Notes under the pieces: generated by a model
Databases searched by the model: none
What the model was told of the DNA's origin: nothing
The model's input: only the letters and a program-made list of their open reading frames with translations
Made by a program: the position numbers and the translations under genes
Source of the DNA: an uncultured Bacteroidales bacterium
Lineage (GTDB): Bacteria > Bacteroidota > Bacteroidia > Bacteroidales > Bacteroidaceae
Reading direction: 5' to 3'
Assembly (NCBI GenBank): GCA_902800925.1
Contig: CADCGD010000001.1
Location: 1-64,000 of the forward strand
Length of the DNA stretch: 64,000 bases
In this document: piece after piece, positions 29,039-38,796 of the stretch
Position numbering within the stretch: the first letter of the stretch is position 1
Layout of the letters: each line of letters opens with the position of its first letter

Positions 29039-30874
29039 ATGGCACAGATGAAAAGCTTCAAGGAGCTGAAACCTTTGGCCCTATGGCTGGGCGCCCTATT
29101 GGTGGGCGCCTTTGCCTTGTTATATTTTGAGGCAGACCTGCTGTGGAAGGTGCAGCAGCACAACGTGTTCCTGAATACGGCGCTGTTCTTCAAACAGCAG
29201 ATGGTGGTACCTGGCGGTATGCTGTCGTATCTGGGCGCCTTCCTGACCCAGCATTTCTACTATCCCTGGATAGGAGTCGTCATGCTATGTGCCTTGTGGC
29301 TGCTGCTGATGTGGCTCACGAAGCGGGCATTCAACATCCCTGAGCAATGGCTGGTGCTGACACTGATACCTGTCGCCATCCTGTTGGTGGCCAACATGGA
29401 CCTGGGCTACTGGGTTTATGTTATCAAGTTGCGTGGCTATTTCTTTGTACCTACCCTTGGCGTGATTGCCGCTGTCTCCCTGTTCTGGGCGTACTGCCAG
29501 TTGCCTGAAAAGCAGTGGGTGCGTGCGGCCTTTGTAGCAGTGGTCGTGCTGGCCGGCTATCCCTTGATGGGTGTCTATGCCTTAGCTGCCGCTATCCTGA
29601 TGGCACTCCATCAAAGGGACAGGTTTTTGATGGTCATCAAACAACCTCTCCCCTTGGTTGCTGCTTTGCTGTGTGTCATCGTCGTTCCCCTGGTGTACTA
29701 CAATTTTGTCTATTACGAGACCAATATTATAGACATCTATCGTACGGCCCTGCCGGTGTTTACTATTAGTGATAGTTATTCGGAGTACTACTATCCCTAC
29801 TATGCGCTGGCTCTTTGCTTCCTGCTGCTGACATTGATCAGCCATCGGGAGTGGAAAGCTCCGAAGCACCCTGTCATGGACTGGGTCAAGCAAGGAGTGG
29901 TGCTGGCTGCTGTCGTTGGCTGCGTCTATCATTTCTGGTATAAGGATGCCAACTTCCACCATGAGTTGCGTATGCAGCGCTGTGTGGAGCAGGCTGACTG
30001 GGAAGGCGTGATAGCAGAAGGTGCCAAGCAGGAGGGTGAGCCTACACGATCGATTGTGATGATGCACAACTTGGCATTGAGCCGCTTGGGTCGTCAGTGT
30101 GATGAGATGTACAGTTTCCCCAAAGGTTCTCACAAGTCTAACACACCACTGCCCATCTTTATGTATCATGTGGCAGGACGCATGATGCTCTATCAATACG
30201 GCATGATGAATGAATGTCACCGTATCTGCATGGAGGACGGCGTGGAATATGGCTGGAATGTGGAACTGCTGAGATATATGGCACGCTGTGCCATCTTCTG
30301 CAACGAGAAACAGGCTGCCAGGAAATTCCTGGATATCCTCAGGGAAACTACATACTATGGTTCGTGGGCAGACCACATGGAAGCACTGATGAACAATCCG
30401 AAACAGTTGGCTGATGATGCGGAGACGGGACCCGTTGCACGCATGCAACACTATACGGACAGGTTGGACGCTGTAGAAGGTAAGGTGGAGAACTGCATCA
30501 TGACCACATTGGCAGGCCATGATGCTGACGACCTCTATTTCCAAGAACAGGCTGTGCTCGGTGCGATGTGGACTAGAGACCCTGCTTACTTCTGGCCTCG
30601 CTTTGACCACTATGTACAGTTGAACGGTGAGGACAAGATGCCGCCCCGCATCTTCCAGGAGGCCGCTTGGCTGTTTGCCAACATGCAAGGTATGGACGGA
30701 CTGAACGAATGGTCGCTGGAGCCTGGTGTCAAGGAGCGCTTTACTGCCTTCATGCGACTGTTGCAGCAGTTTGGCAAGACGCACAATCCTGCCATCCGAC
30801 AGGAGTTACTTCAGTATTTCGGTAATACCTACTATTTCGAGTACTTTTTCTTAAAAGACATCACCTATTATTAA
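29039..30874 (+). CDS. Polytopic membrane protein, DUF6057-like
   Basis: A 611-residue protein with about eight hydrophobic segments in the first ~300 residues (LALWLGALLVGAFALLYF, WIGVVMLCALWLLLMWL, LVLTLIPVAILLVANM, and so on), then a soluble, TPR-like helical C-terminal half (CVEQADWEGVIAEGAKQ; NLALSRLGRQCDEMY). I recall this organisation as DUF6057 of Bacteroidales, from memory. Starts 15 bp after the GH43 stop and precedes a CxxCH lipoprotein, so the three genes are probably one operon. No transporter or enzyme motif is seen; function unknown. Confidence 0.65.
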   Translation: MAQMKSFKELKPLALWLGALLVGAFALLYFEADLLWKVQQHNVFLNTALFFKQQMVVPGGMLSYLGAFLTQHFYYPWIGVVMLCALWLLLMWLTKRAFNIPEQWLVLTLIPVAILLVANMDLGYWVYVIKLRGYFFVPTLGVIAAVSLFWAYCQLPEKQWVRAAFVAVVVLAGYPLMGVYALAAAILMALHQRDRFLMVIKQPLPLVAALLCVIVVPLVYYNFVYYETNIIDIYRTALPVFTISDSYSEYYYPYYALALCFLLLTLISHREWKAPKHPVMDWVKQGVVLAAVVGCVYHFWYKDANFHHELRMQRCVEQADWEGVIAEGAKQEGEPTRSIVMMHNLALSRLGRQCDEMYSFPKGSHKSNTPLPIFMYHVAGRMMLYQYGMMNECHRICMEDGVEYGWNVELLRYMARCAIFCNEKQAARKFLDILRETTYYGSWADHMEALMNNPKQLADDAETGPVARMQHYTDRLDAVEGKVENCIMTTLAGHDADDLYFQEQAVLGAMWTRDPAYFWPRFDHYVQLNGEDKMPPRIFQEAAWLFANMQGMDGLNEWSLEPGVKERFTAFMRLLQQFGKTHNPAIRQELLQYFGNTYYFEYFFLKDITYY

Positions 30875-30876
30875 GC

Positions 30877-30973
30877 GGCCTACGGCCTAAATGATAATTG
30901 ATAAATGATAATGGCGGGCTATGCCCTAAATGATAACTGATAATTGATAAATGATAATGGCGGGCTGCGCCCT
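30877..30973 (+). repeat. Three successive hairpin-heptad composites
   Basis: GGCC-TAC-GGCC (30877-30887) with three heptads AAATGAT/AATTGAT/AAATGAT; GGGC-TAT-GCCC (30916-30926) with four heptads; GGGC-TGC-GCCC (30962-30972) running into the next gene. Hairpin stems differ in bases but keep pairing. Confidence 0.75.
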
Positions 30974-30985
30974 AAATATATTGAT

Positions 30986-32494
30986 ATGCAAATGAATACA
31001 AAGATTGTGTATTTACTCTTCACTATAGTTGCTCTGCTATTTGTGTCCTGTGGGCACCAAGTTCCTGAAAGTTTCTGGGAGAAGGATGAGTTGCCCAATA
31101 TCTATCCTGACTATACCAATGTGACGGTACCTATCAACATTGCACCGCTGACGTTTGAGATAGATGGCAAGGTGGATGACGTAGTCGCTCGTCTCTCTGT
31201 TGGCGATGAAGAGGTGGTGTGTGGCGGACTAAAGATACAGCCTGATGCGGATGACTGGCGCAAACTGGCTGAGGTCGCCAAGGGTAAAGCCATCAATGTG
31301 GAGGTCTATGTGAAGGACAATGGTAACTGGACCCGCTTCAAACCATTCAATATCTATGTTTCGCCCGATTCCATCGACCCTTATATCTGCTACCGACTCA
31401 TCTCTCCTTCGTATGTCACCTATGAAGAGCTGACCATCAACCAGCGTTGTCTGGAGAACTACGACGAAAGCGTCGTCTTCGACAATATGCTCTGTTCGGA
31501 GGGCGCGCAGGGCCAATGCATCAACTGCCATAACTACCAGCAATACAATCCTGACAGGATGCAGTTCCACGCCCGTCAGAATATGGGTGGCACCGTCATT
31601 GCCTATGATGGAAAGATTCAGAAGATCAATATGCGCAACGACTCTATCCTGTCGGCAGGTGTCTATCCCACCTGGCATCCCTGGCTTCCGCTTATCGTCT
31701 ATTCCACGAATATGACGGGACAGATATTCCACAGTGTCAACCCCAACAAGATAGAGGTGTTCGACTCAGAGAGTGACCTTATCGCTTATAACGTGGAGAA
31801 AAACGAGGTGACGAATATCGAAAAGGATCCTGCGGAGATGGAGTGCTTCCCCTTCTGGGCACCGGACGGCAAGACGCTCTACTACTGTAGCGCGCATTTT
31901 GAGTACAGCGACTCAGTGGGCGATAAGGGTATGGAGTTTATTACCCGTACCCAAGAGGCGAAATACAATCTCTACAAGAAGCGTTTTGACCCTGAGACTC
32001 TGCAGTTCGGACCGCGCGAACTGGTATTTGCTGCAGACAGCCTCGGCAAGAGTGCTACGCTGCCCCGCATCTCGCCCGATGGCCGCTACCTGATGTTCAC
32101 GCTTGCCAAATACGGTGTCTTCCATATCTGGCATCACGATGCAGACCTCTTTCTCCTGGACCTTCAGACGGGCGAGGTGCGTAACATGGAAGAAATCAAC
32201 TCACCCGATACGGAGAGTTATCACTCCTGGTCAAGCAATGGCCGATGGGTGGTGTTCAGCAGTCGCCGCTACGATGGCAACTATACACGGCCATTTATTG
32301 CACATGTCGACGAAAAAGGAATCGGCACCAAGCCTTTTGAACTGCCTAGTGCCGATCCCGATTATCATCGTCAATTCTTGAAGTGCTACAACATCCCTGA
32401 GTTCATGCGAGGCCCTGTTACTATCCGGCCTCAGAAATTTGCTGATGTCCTCAAGCAGGATGCTGTGCCTGTGAAGTACGTCAATAAGTTTTAA
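30986..32494 (+). CDS. Lipoprotein with CxxCH motif and PD40/TolB-like beta-propeller
   Basis: A 502-residue lipoprotein (lipobox LLFVSC, then GHQVPE). A central CINCH motif at residues 178-182 matches the c-type heme signature CxxCH. The C-terminal half (about 250-480) has TolB-like WD40/PD40 repeats: FPFWAPDGKTLYYCS, LPRISPDGRYLMFTL, SYHSWSSNGRWVVFSSRR, the last three residues marking the typical blade end. Pairs with the DUF6057-like membrane protein. The role in a xylan locus is unclear; heme binding is an inference from the motif only. The ATG at 30986 is chosen because the lipobox then sits at a normal distance. Ends tail to tail with GH30, sharing 4 bp. Confidence 0.75.
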   Translation: MQMNTKIVYLLFTIVALLFVSCGHQVPESFWEKDELPNIYPDYTNVTVPINIAPLTFEIDGKVDDVVARLSVGDEEVVCGGLKIQPDADDWRKLAEVAKGKAINVEVYVKDNGNWTRFKPFNIYVSPDSIDPYICYRLISPSYVTYEELTINQRCLENYDESVVFDNMLCSEGAQGQCINCHNYQQYNPDRMQFHARQNMGGTVIAYDGKIQKINMRNDSILSAGVYPTWHPWLPLIVYSTNMTGQIFHSVNPNKIEVFDSESDLIAYNVEKNEVTNIEKDPAEMECFPFWAPDGKTLYYCSAHFEYSDSVGDKGMEFITRTQEAKYNLYKKRFDPETLQFGPRELVFAADSLGKSATLPRISPDGRYLMFTLAKYGVFHIWHHDADLFLLDLQTGEVRNMEEINSPDTESYHSWSSNGRWVVFSSRRYDGNYTRPFIAHVDEKGIGTKPFELPSADPDYHRQFLKCYNIPEFMRGPVTIRPQKFADVLKQDAVPVKYVNKF

Positions 32495-34020
32495 CGTATC
32501 ATGACCTTTCTGGAGCTGCCATCGGCACTGCGCTCGATGCAGAGTCCGTGGGGCTCATCCAGTTTCCGACCCTGCAGGTCGTAATAGGTCTTCGGGCCAT
32601 CAACGTAGTTATACTTCATGTTCTCAATGGCCGTGCTGCCTTTGTCAATCGTGAAGATGAAAGTGCTTAGACTTCCTGCTGGCATCTCATAAAGATACTT
32701 ATTGGTGGATTCTGCCATGTCAAGTTTTGACTTTTGACAGAGATTCTCACTTTCGTTGCCTGTCGATAACCATAATTCGCCGCTCTTTGCATAAACATTA
32801 TCGGGCAGGGTAATCATCAAATCTCGAATGTTGGCCGTCGTGTTAATAGCCATTACGATGATAGAGTCGCCTTTTTGGTATGCTGAGAACTGGTAGTTCT
32901 GTGCTACTTCCTCTTTCGTGCGCCCAGCATTTGCGTCTTGTGAGGTCTCCAAGCGGGTAGAACCCGTGACATTCTTCGAAAAGTGGGACATCACAAAGGC
33001 ACGAGGCAGCAGGGCATCCTTTTTGTTCTCTGCACCATATTCGGTCTCACCCGTTCCGCAGAAAGACCAATGGGCACGCAGATACCAGTAGATGTAACCC
33101 GTGCATCCTGCCAACATACATTCGTTGAGTTCTTCGGCGAATATTAGGTTCTCATTCCAATTGGGCAGTCGGTCTTTTAAATCACTACTAACAGAGTGTT
33201 CAGTCATCCAGACCTCCTTGCCAAGTGGGAGCGCTGCATCGGCAACGGGCTTAATGTATTGGAGTGGCATGTGTCCATAGATGTGTCCGGCAAAGATGTC
33301 AACCTGCTCACGACAGGTCTGATCGTTCAACAACGCATCGAAATACTCTTTAGCGTATCCTAATGGCTCGGCACTGATCAGACGTACGCCGTCATATGTC
33401 TCGCGGTCAAGCAGGTGGACATAATTCTTAATCAGATCGACCTGTTCCTGTGGCTCATAGAGACAGCCGGAGTAGTTCACCCACCAGTCGGGCTCATTTT
33501 GGATGGATACGGCATCCATGACGACATCATGATCTTTCATCCACTTCAGGAAGGTGTTAAACCAGGGGAAGAACGACTCATAGCAGTCCTTGCGCAACCT
33601 GCCTTTCTGGTTGCCTTGATCTTCGGCATTGCCGCCTGCAGCAGTATTGTTGGTCTTATACTCTCCGGGAGGCGACCAAGGGGTGCCGAAGACAATGCCT
33701 TTACGGTTTTTGACAATCTTGGCTGATGGCAGGGAACCATTCCAGTCGTAGTCGCCCCAATTGTCACCCTCAAAACTCGGCGAAATCTCCATACGCAAAA
33801 TATTCAGTCCGATTTTTGAAAGCTTGCCAGGACCATAGAGTTTGCTCACACAAGCGTTGTCATCACCGAATGGCTTCATGGCGCCATCGCAGCAGGCACC
33901 GCCAAAACCGGTGATGGTCTGTTTCTTGGTGTTGTACACCTTTAATGAGGTGCGGGGCTTTGCTGCCTGGGTAGCAGTAACGCCCATGAGTACAACAAGA
34001 GAAAGAATAGTTTTCTTCAT
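32491..34020 (-). CDS. GH30 family xylanase-like glycosidase
   Basis: A 509-residue secreted enzyme (signal peptide MKKTILSLVVLMGVTATQA). GH30 features: GFGGACCDGAM near the N-terminus, ILRMEISPS, FGTPWSPPGEYKTN, acid/base E176 in SIQNEPDW and nucleophile E274 in VWMTEHS, then the side beta-domain (about 380-460) and the shared short C-terminal tail (AIENM..YYDLQGRKL..GLCIE). Bacterial GH30 members in xylan loci cut the glucuronoxylan or arabinoxylan backbone, but other GH30 activities exist, so the specificity is inferred from context. The only enzyme gene of this locus on the minus strand, divergent from CE6-CE1. Confidence 0.9.
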   Translation of the reverse strand: MKKTILSLVVLMGVTATQAAKPRTSLKVYNTKKQTITGFGGACCDGAMKPFGDDNACVSKLYGPGKLSKIGLNILRMEISPSFEGDNWGDYDWNGSLPSAKIVKNRKGIVFGTPWSPPGEYKTNNTAAGGNAEDQGNQKGRLRKDCYESFFPWFNTFLKWMKDHDVVMDAVSIQNEPDWWVNYSGCLYEPQEQVDLIKNYVHLLDRETYDGVRLISAEPLGYAKEYFDALLNDQTCREQVDIFAGHIYGHMPLQYIKPVADAALPLGKEVWMTEHSVSSDLKDRLPNWNENLIFAEELNECMLAGCTGYIYWYLRAHWSFCGTGETEYGAENKKDALLPRAFVMSHFSKNVTGSTRLETSQDANAGRTKEEVAQNYQFSAYQKGDSIIVMAINTTANIRDLMITLPDNVYAKSGELWLSTGNESENLCQKSKLDMAESTNKYLYEMPAGSLSTFIFTIDKGSTAIENMKYNYVDGPKTYYDLQGRKLDEPHGLCIERSADGSSRKVMIR

Positions 34021-34070
34021 TGATAATAATTATTAAATAGTTGTAGTATCTTCTATCTGGTTTTGGGTGG

Positions 34071-34101
34071 CAAAGTTACTAAGAAACGTGCGAAGAACAA
34101 A
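34071..34101 (-). promoter_or_regulatory. GH30 promoter
   Basis: Minus strand TTTG (34098-34101), 19-bp spacer, TAACTTTG (34071-34078). Upstream the palindrome GTGTAT-TG-ATACAC (34132-34145) gives a weaker box-like match in this orientation too. Confidence 0.6.
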
Positions 34102-34132
34102 AGAAATTCCTGTATTTTTTAGCGCTCTTTAG

Positions 34133-36220
<2,088 letters not shown>

Positions 36221-36248
36221 CGAATTACGAATTGTGAATTACGAATGA
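36221..36248 (+). repeat. Heptad array containing the GH115 start codon
   Basis: Four units CGAATTA, CGAATTG, TGAATTA, CGAATGA. The ATG of the GH115 gene (36245) is within the last unit, right after the CE6-CE1 stop. Confidence 0.7.
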
Positions 36249-38755
36249 GACATTCCCAAGCTATTCTTTTGACGCTGCTGGCATTCATGGCGATTCTGCC
36301 CATGAATGCCACAGAGCGTTTTGTGTTCTTTGAGTCAAAGGCAGGCGCTCTGTCGCTGAAAGGTGCTACCATCGGTTATAGTGACCAGGAACCTAAGGCG
36401 GTACAGATAGCTGCCGCTAACCTGCAGCAGGACATCTCCAGTGTGATGGGGTTCACCCCAACGCTCTCACCTCTTACCTCTAACCCCTCACCTCTTATTT
36501 TAATTGGTACTGTTGGCTGCAACAAGCAGATAGACCAGTGGGTGAAGCAGAAGGTGCTGAAGGACCTGAAGGGCAAACGCGAGAAATATATCATCACCAC
36601 CATTGATGGTCAACTGGTTATTGCCGGCAGTGACCGTCGTGGTACTGTCTATGGCATCTATGAGCTTAGCCAGCAGATGGGCGTGTCGCCCTGGTACTGG
36701 TGGATGGACGTGCCAGTAACGAAGCGCGACTATGTAGGCATCTTGCCAGGTCAGTATACTGATGGCGAGCCTGCCGTGGAGTTCCGTGGTCTGTTCCTCA
36801 ACGATGAGGCACCCTGTCTGACGTCATGGGTGAAGAACACCTTCGGTACGAACTATGGCGACCACCGCTTCTATGCCAAGGTCTTTGAACTCATCCTGCG
36901 TCTGAAGGGTAACATGATGTGGCCCGCCATGTGGGGCTGGGCCTTCTATGCCGACGACCCCGAGAACTCGAAGACGGCCGATGAGATGGGTGTCATCATG
37001 GGTACCTCTCACCACGAGCCCATGGCCCGCAACCACCAGGAGTATGCTCGTAAGCGTGGCGAGTGGGGTCCTTGGAACTACCAGAAGAACCAGCAGAAGC
37101 TGGACCAGTTCTTCCGTGAGGGCATTGAGCGCATGAAGGGTACTGAGGATATGGTAACCATCGGCATGCGTGGCGATGGTGATGAGGCGATGAGTGCTGA
37201 GGCTGATACCAAGCTGTTGCAGACCATCGTGGAGAACCAGCGCAAGATTATCAAGGAGGTGACTGGTAAGCCTGCCAACAAGACCACGCAGGTGTGGGCG
37301 CTGTATAAGGAGGTGCTCGACTACTATGATGCCGGCATGCGTGTGCCCGACGATGTCATCATGCTGTTGTGCGACGACAACTGGGGTAATGTGCGCCGCG
37401 TCCCCAATGCCCAGGAGCGTAAACACCCCGGTGGCTGGGGACTGTACTACCATGTCGACTATGTCGGTGCGCCGCGTAATACGAAGTGGCTGAACGTTAC
37501 CCAAACGCAGCAGATGTTCGAGCAGTTGTCGCTGGCCTACGACCACGGCATCCAACGTATGTGGATTCTGAACGTGGGTGACCTGAAACCCATGGAGTAT
37601 CCTATCCAGCTGTTTATGGACATGGCATGGAACCCGAAAGAATATACCCAGCAGAATGTGACGGAGCATACGGTCCGCTTCTTCCGCAATGTTCTCGGCG
37701 GGGAAACCGCCGAGCGCACGATTGCTGAGGTGGCTGGCGTGTACAACCGTAACTGCCAGTATATGGCTCGTGTGACACCTGAGATGCTGGATGCACGGAC
37801 CTATAATGTCGTTACCGGTGAATGGAAACAGGTGGCTGACGACTATGCTCGACTGGAGCGTGAGGCACTCCGCCTGTTGCCAGAAATTCCCGCAGCCGCT
37901 GTTGATGCCTACCGCCAGAGCGTGCTGTTCCCCGTTCAGGCTATGGCCAACCTCTATGACATGTACTATGCACAGGCCATGAACCAGCATTTGGCGAGCG
38001 CCGGTCTGCCCGACGCTAACTGCTGGGCACAGCGCGTGAAAGACTGCTTCCGCCGCGACTCGCTGCTCTGCCATGACTATAATAAGGTGATGGCCGGTGG
38101 CAAGTGGGACGGTATGATGACGCAGAAGCATATTGGCTATCGCAGTTGGAACGACGACTTCCGTCACGACATGCTGCCGCGTACAGCCACCGTGCCTGTT
38201 GATTCATCGACGGGTGGCTACACTTTCACCGCTGTCCATGGCTATGTGGCTATGGAAGCTGAGCACTTCTATAGCAGCAAGGCTGCTGACGGTACGGAGT
38301 GGAGCATCTATCCTGACTATGGCCGTACTCGTAGTGCCGTAGCACTGACACCATACACCAAGCCTGTTGACGGCGCCTCGCTAACCTATCGCTTTGCGTT
38401 GCCAGCCAATGCTCCTGCTGAGGTGAAGGTACATGTGGTGGTGAAGTCGACGCTCGACTTCCTGAATGTCGGTGGTCATGAGTATACCGTCAGCCTCGAC
38501 GGTTCGGAGCCACAGGTGGTAAACTTCAACAAGACACTGGTAGACCGTCAGCCGTATATGTATTCTGAGTTCTATCCCGCAGTGGCTCGTCGTATCGTGG
38601 AGAAGACCGTCACGCTGCCTGTCAGCAAGCAGGATTTCCATGAGTTGACCATCGTACCGCGCCATCCCGGCATCGTCTTCGAGAAGATTGTCGTCGACTG
38701 TGGCGGCTATCAGCCTCAGTACCTGTTTGGCAACGAAAGTCCGGTGAAACGATAG
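36245..38755 (+). CDS. GH115 alpha-glucuronidase
   Basis: An 836-residue secreted enzyme removing (4-O-methyl-)glucuronic acid from xylan polymer or long oligosaccharides. Signal peptide to about residue 22 (ILPMNATERF). GH115 hallmarks: an N-terminal domain with GTVYGIYELSQQMGVSPWYWWMDVPV, the TIM-barrel part with EFRGLFLNDEAP, LKGNMMWPAMWG, MGTSHHEPM, TIGMRGDGDEAM, DDNWGN, and a C-terminal beta-sandwich (about 660-836). Residues about 74-85 (LSPLTSNPSPLI) are encoded by a five-heptad array, an unusual in-frame insertion before the conserved ILIGTVG strand. The start is the ATG in the linker array. Confidence 0.95.
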   Translation: MRHSQAILLTLLAFMAILPMNATERFVFFESKAGALSLKGATIGYSDQEPKAVQIAAANLQQDISSVMGFTPTLSPLTSNPSPLILIGTVGCNKQIDQWVKQKVLKDLKGKREKYIITTIDGQLVIAGSDRRGTVYGIYELSQQMGVSPWYWWMDVPVTKRDYVGILPGQYTDGEPAVEFRGLFLNDEAPCLTSWVKNTFGTNYGDHRFYAKVFELILRLKGNMMWPAMWGWAFYADDPENSKTADEMGVIMGTSHHEPMARNHQEYARKRGEWGPWNYQKNQQKLDQFFREGIERMKGTEDMVTIGMRGDGDEAMSAEADTKLLQTIVENQRKIIKEVTGKPANKTTQVWALYKEVLDYYDAGMRVPDDVIMLLCDDNWGNVRRVPNAQERKHPGGWGLYYHVDYVGAPRNTKWLNVTQTQQMFEQLSLAYDHGIQRMWILNVGDLKPMEYPIQLFMDMAWNPKEYTQQNVTEHTVRFFRNVLGGETAERTIAEVAGVYNRNCQYMARVTPEMLDARTYNVVTGEWKQVADDYARLEREALRLLPEIPAAAVDAYRQSVLFPVQAMANLYDMYYAQAMNQHLASAGLPDANCWAQRVKDCFRRDSLLCHDYNKVMAGGKWDGMMTQKHIGYRSWNDDFRHDMLPRTATVPVDSSTGGYTFTAVHGYVAMEAEHFYSSKAADGTEWSIYPDYGRTRSAVALTPYTKPVDGASLTYRFALPANAPAEVKVHVVVKSTLDFLNVGGHEYTVSLDGSEPQVVNFNKTLVDRQPYMYSEFYPAVARRIVEKTVTLPVSKQDFHELTIVPRHPGIVFEKIVVDCGGYQPQYLFGNESPVKR
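36464..36498 (-). repeat. Five-heptad array inside the GH115 gene
   Basis: Plus strand units CTCTCAC, CTCTTAC, CTCTAAC, CCCTCAC, CTCTTAT: exactly 35 bp, in the coding frame. The purine-rich (GAGGTRA) strand is the minus strand. Confidence 0.8.
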
Positions 38756-38788
38756 TTCATAGTTCAAAGTTCATAATTCATAGTTCAT
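38754..38788 (+). repeat. Five-heptad array (AGTTCAT type)
   Basis: AGTTCAT, AGTTCAA, AGTTCAT, AATTCAT, AGTTCAT between GH115 and GH3. The GH115 stop codon TAG (38753-38755) overlaps the first unit. Confidence 0.8.
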
Positions 38789-38796
38789 AGTTAAGA

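Noticed and set aside
29582-30784. 400-codon antisense frame opposite the DUF6057-like gene
   Set aside because: Mirror frame of a strong sense gene; no signal peptide, motif or promoter.
36824-38167. 447-codon antisense frame opposite GH115
   Set aside because: Shadow frame; GH115 motifs on the plus strand are unambiguous.
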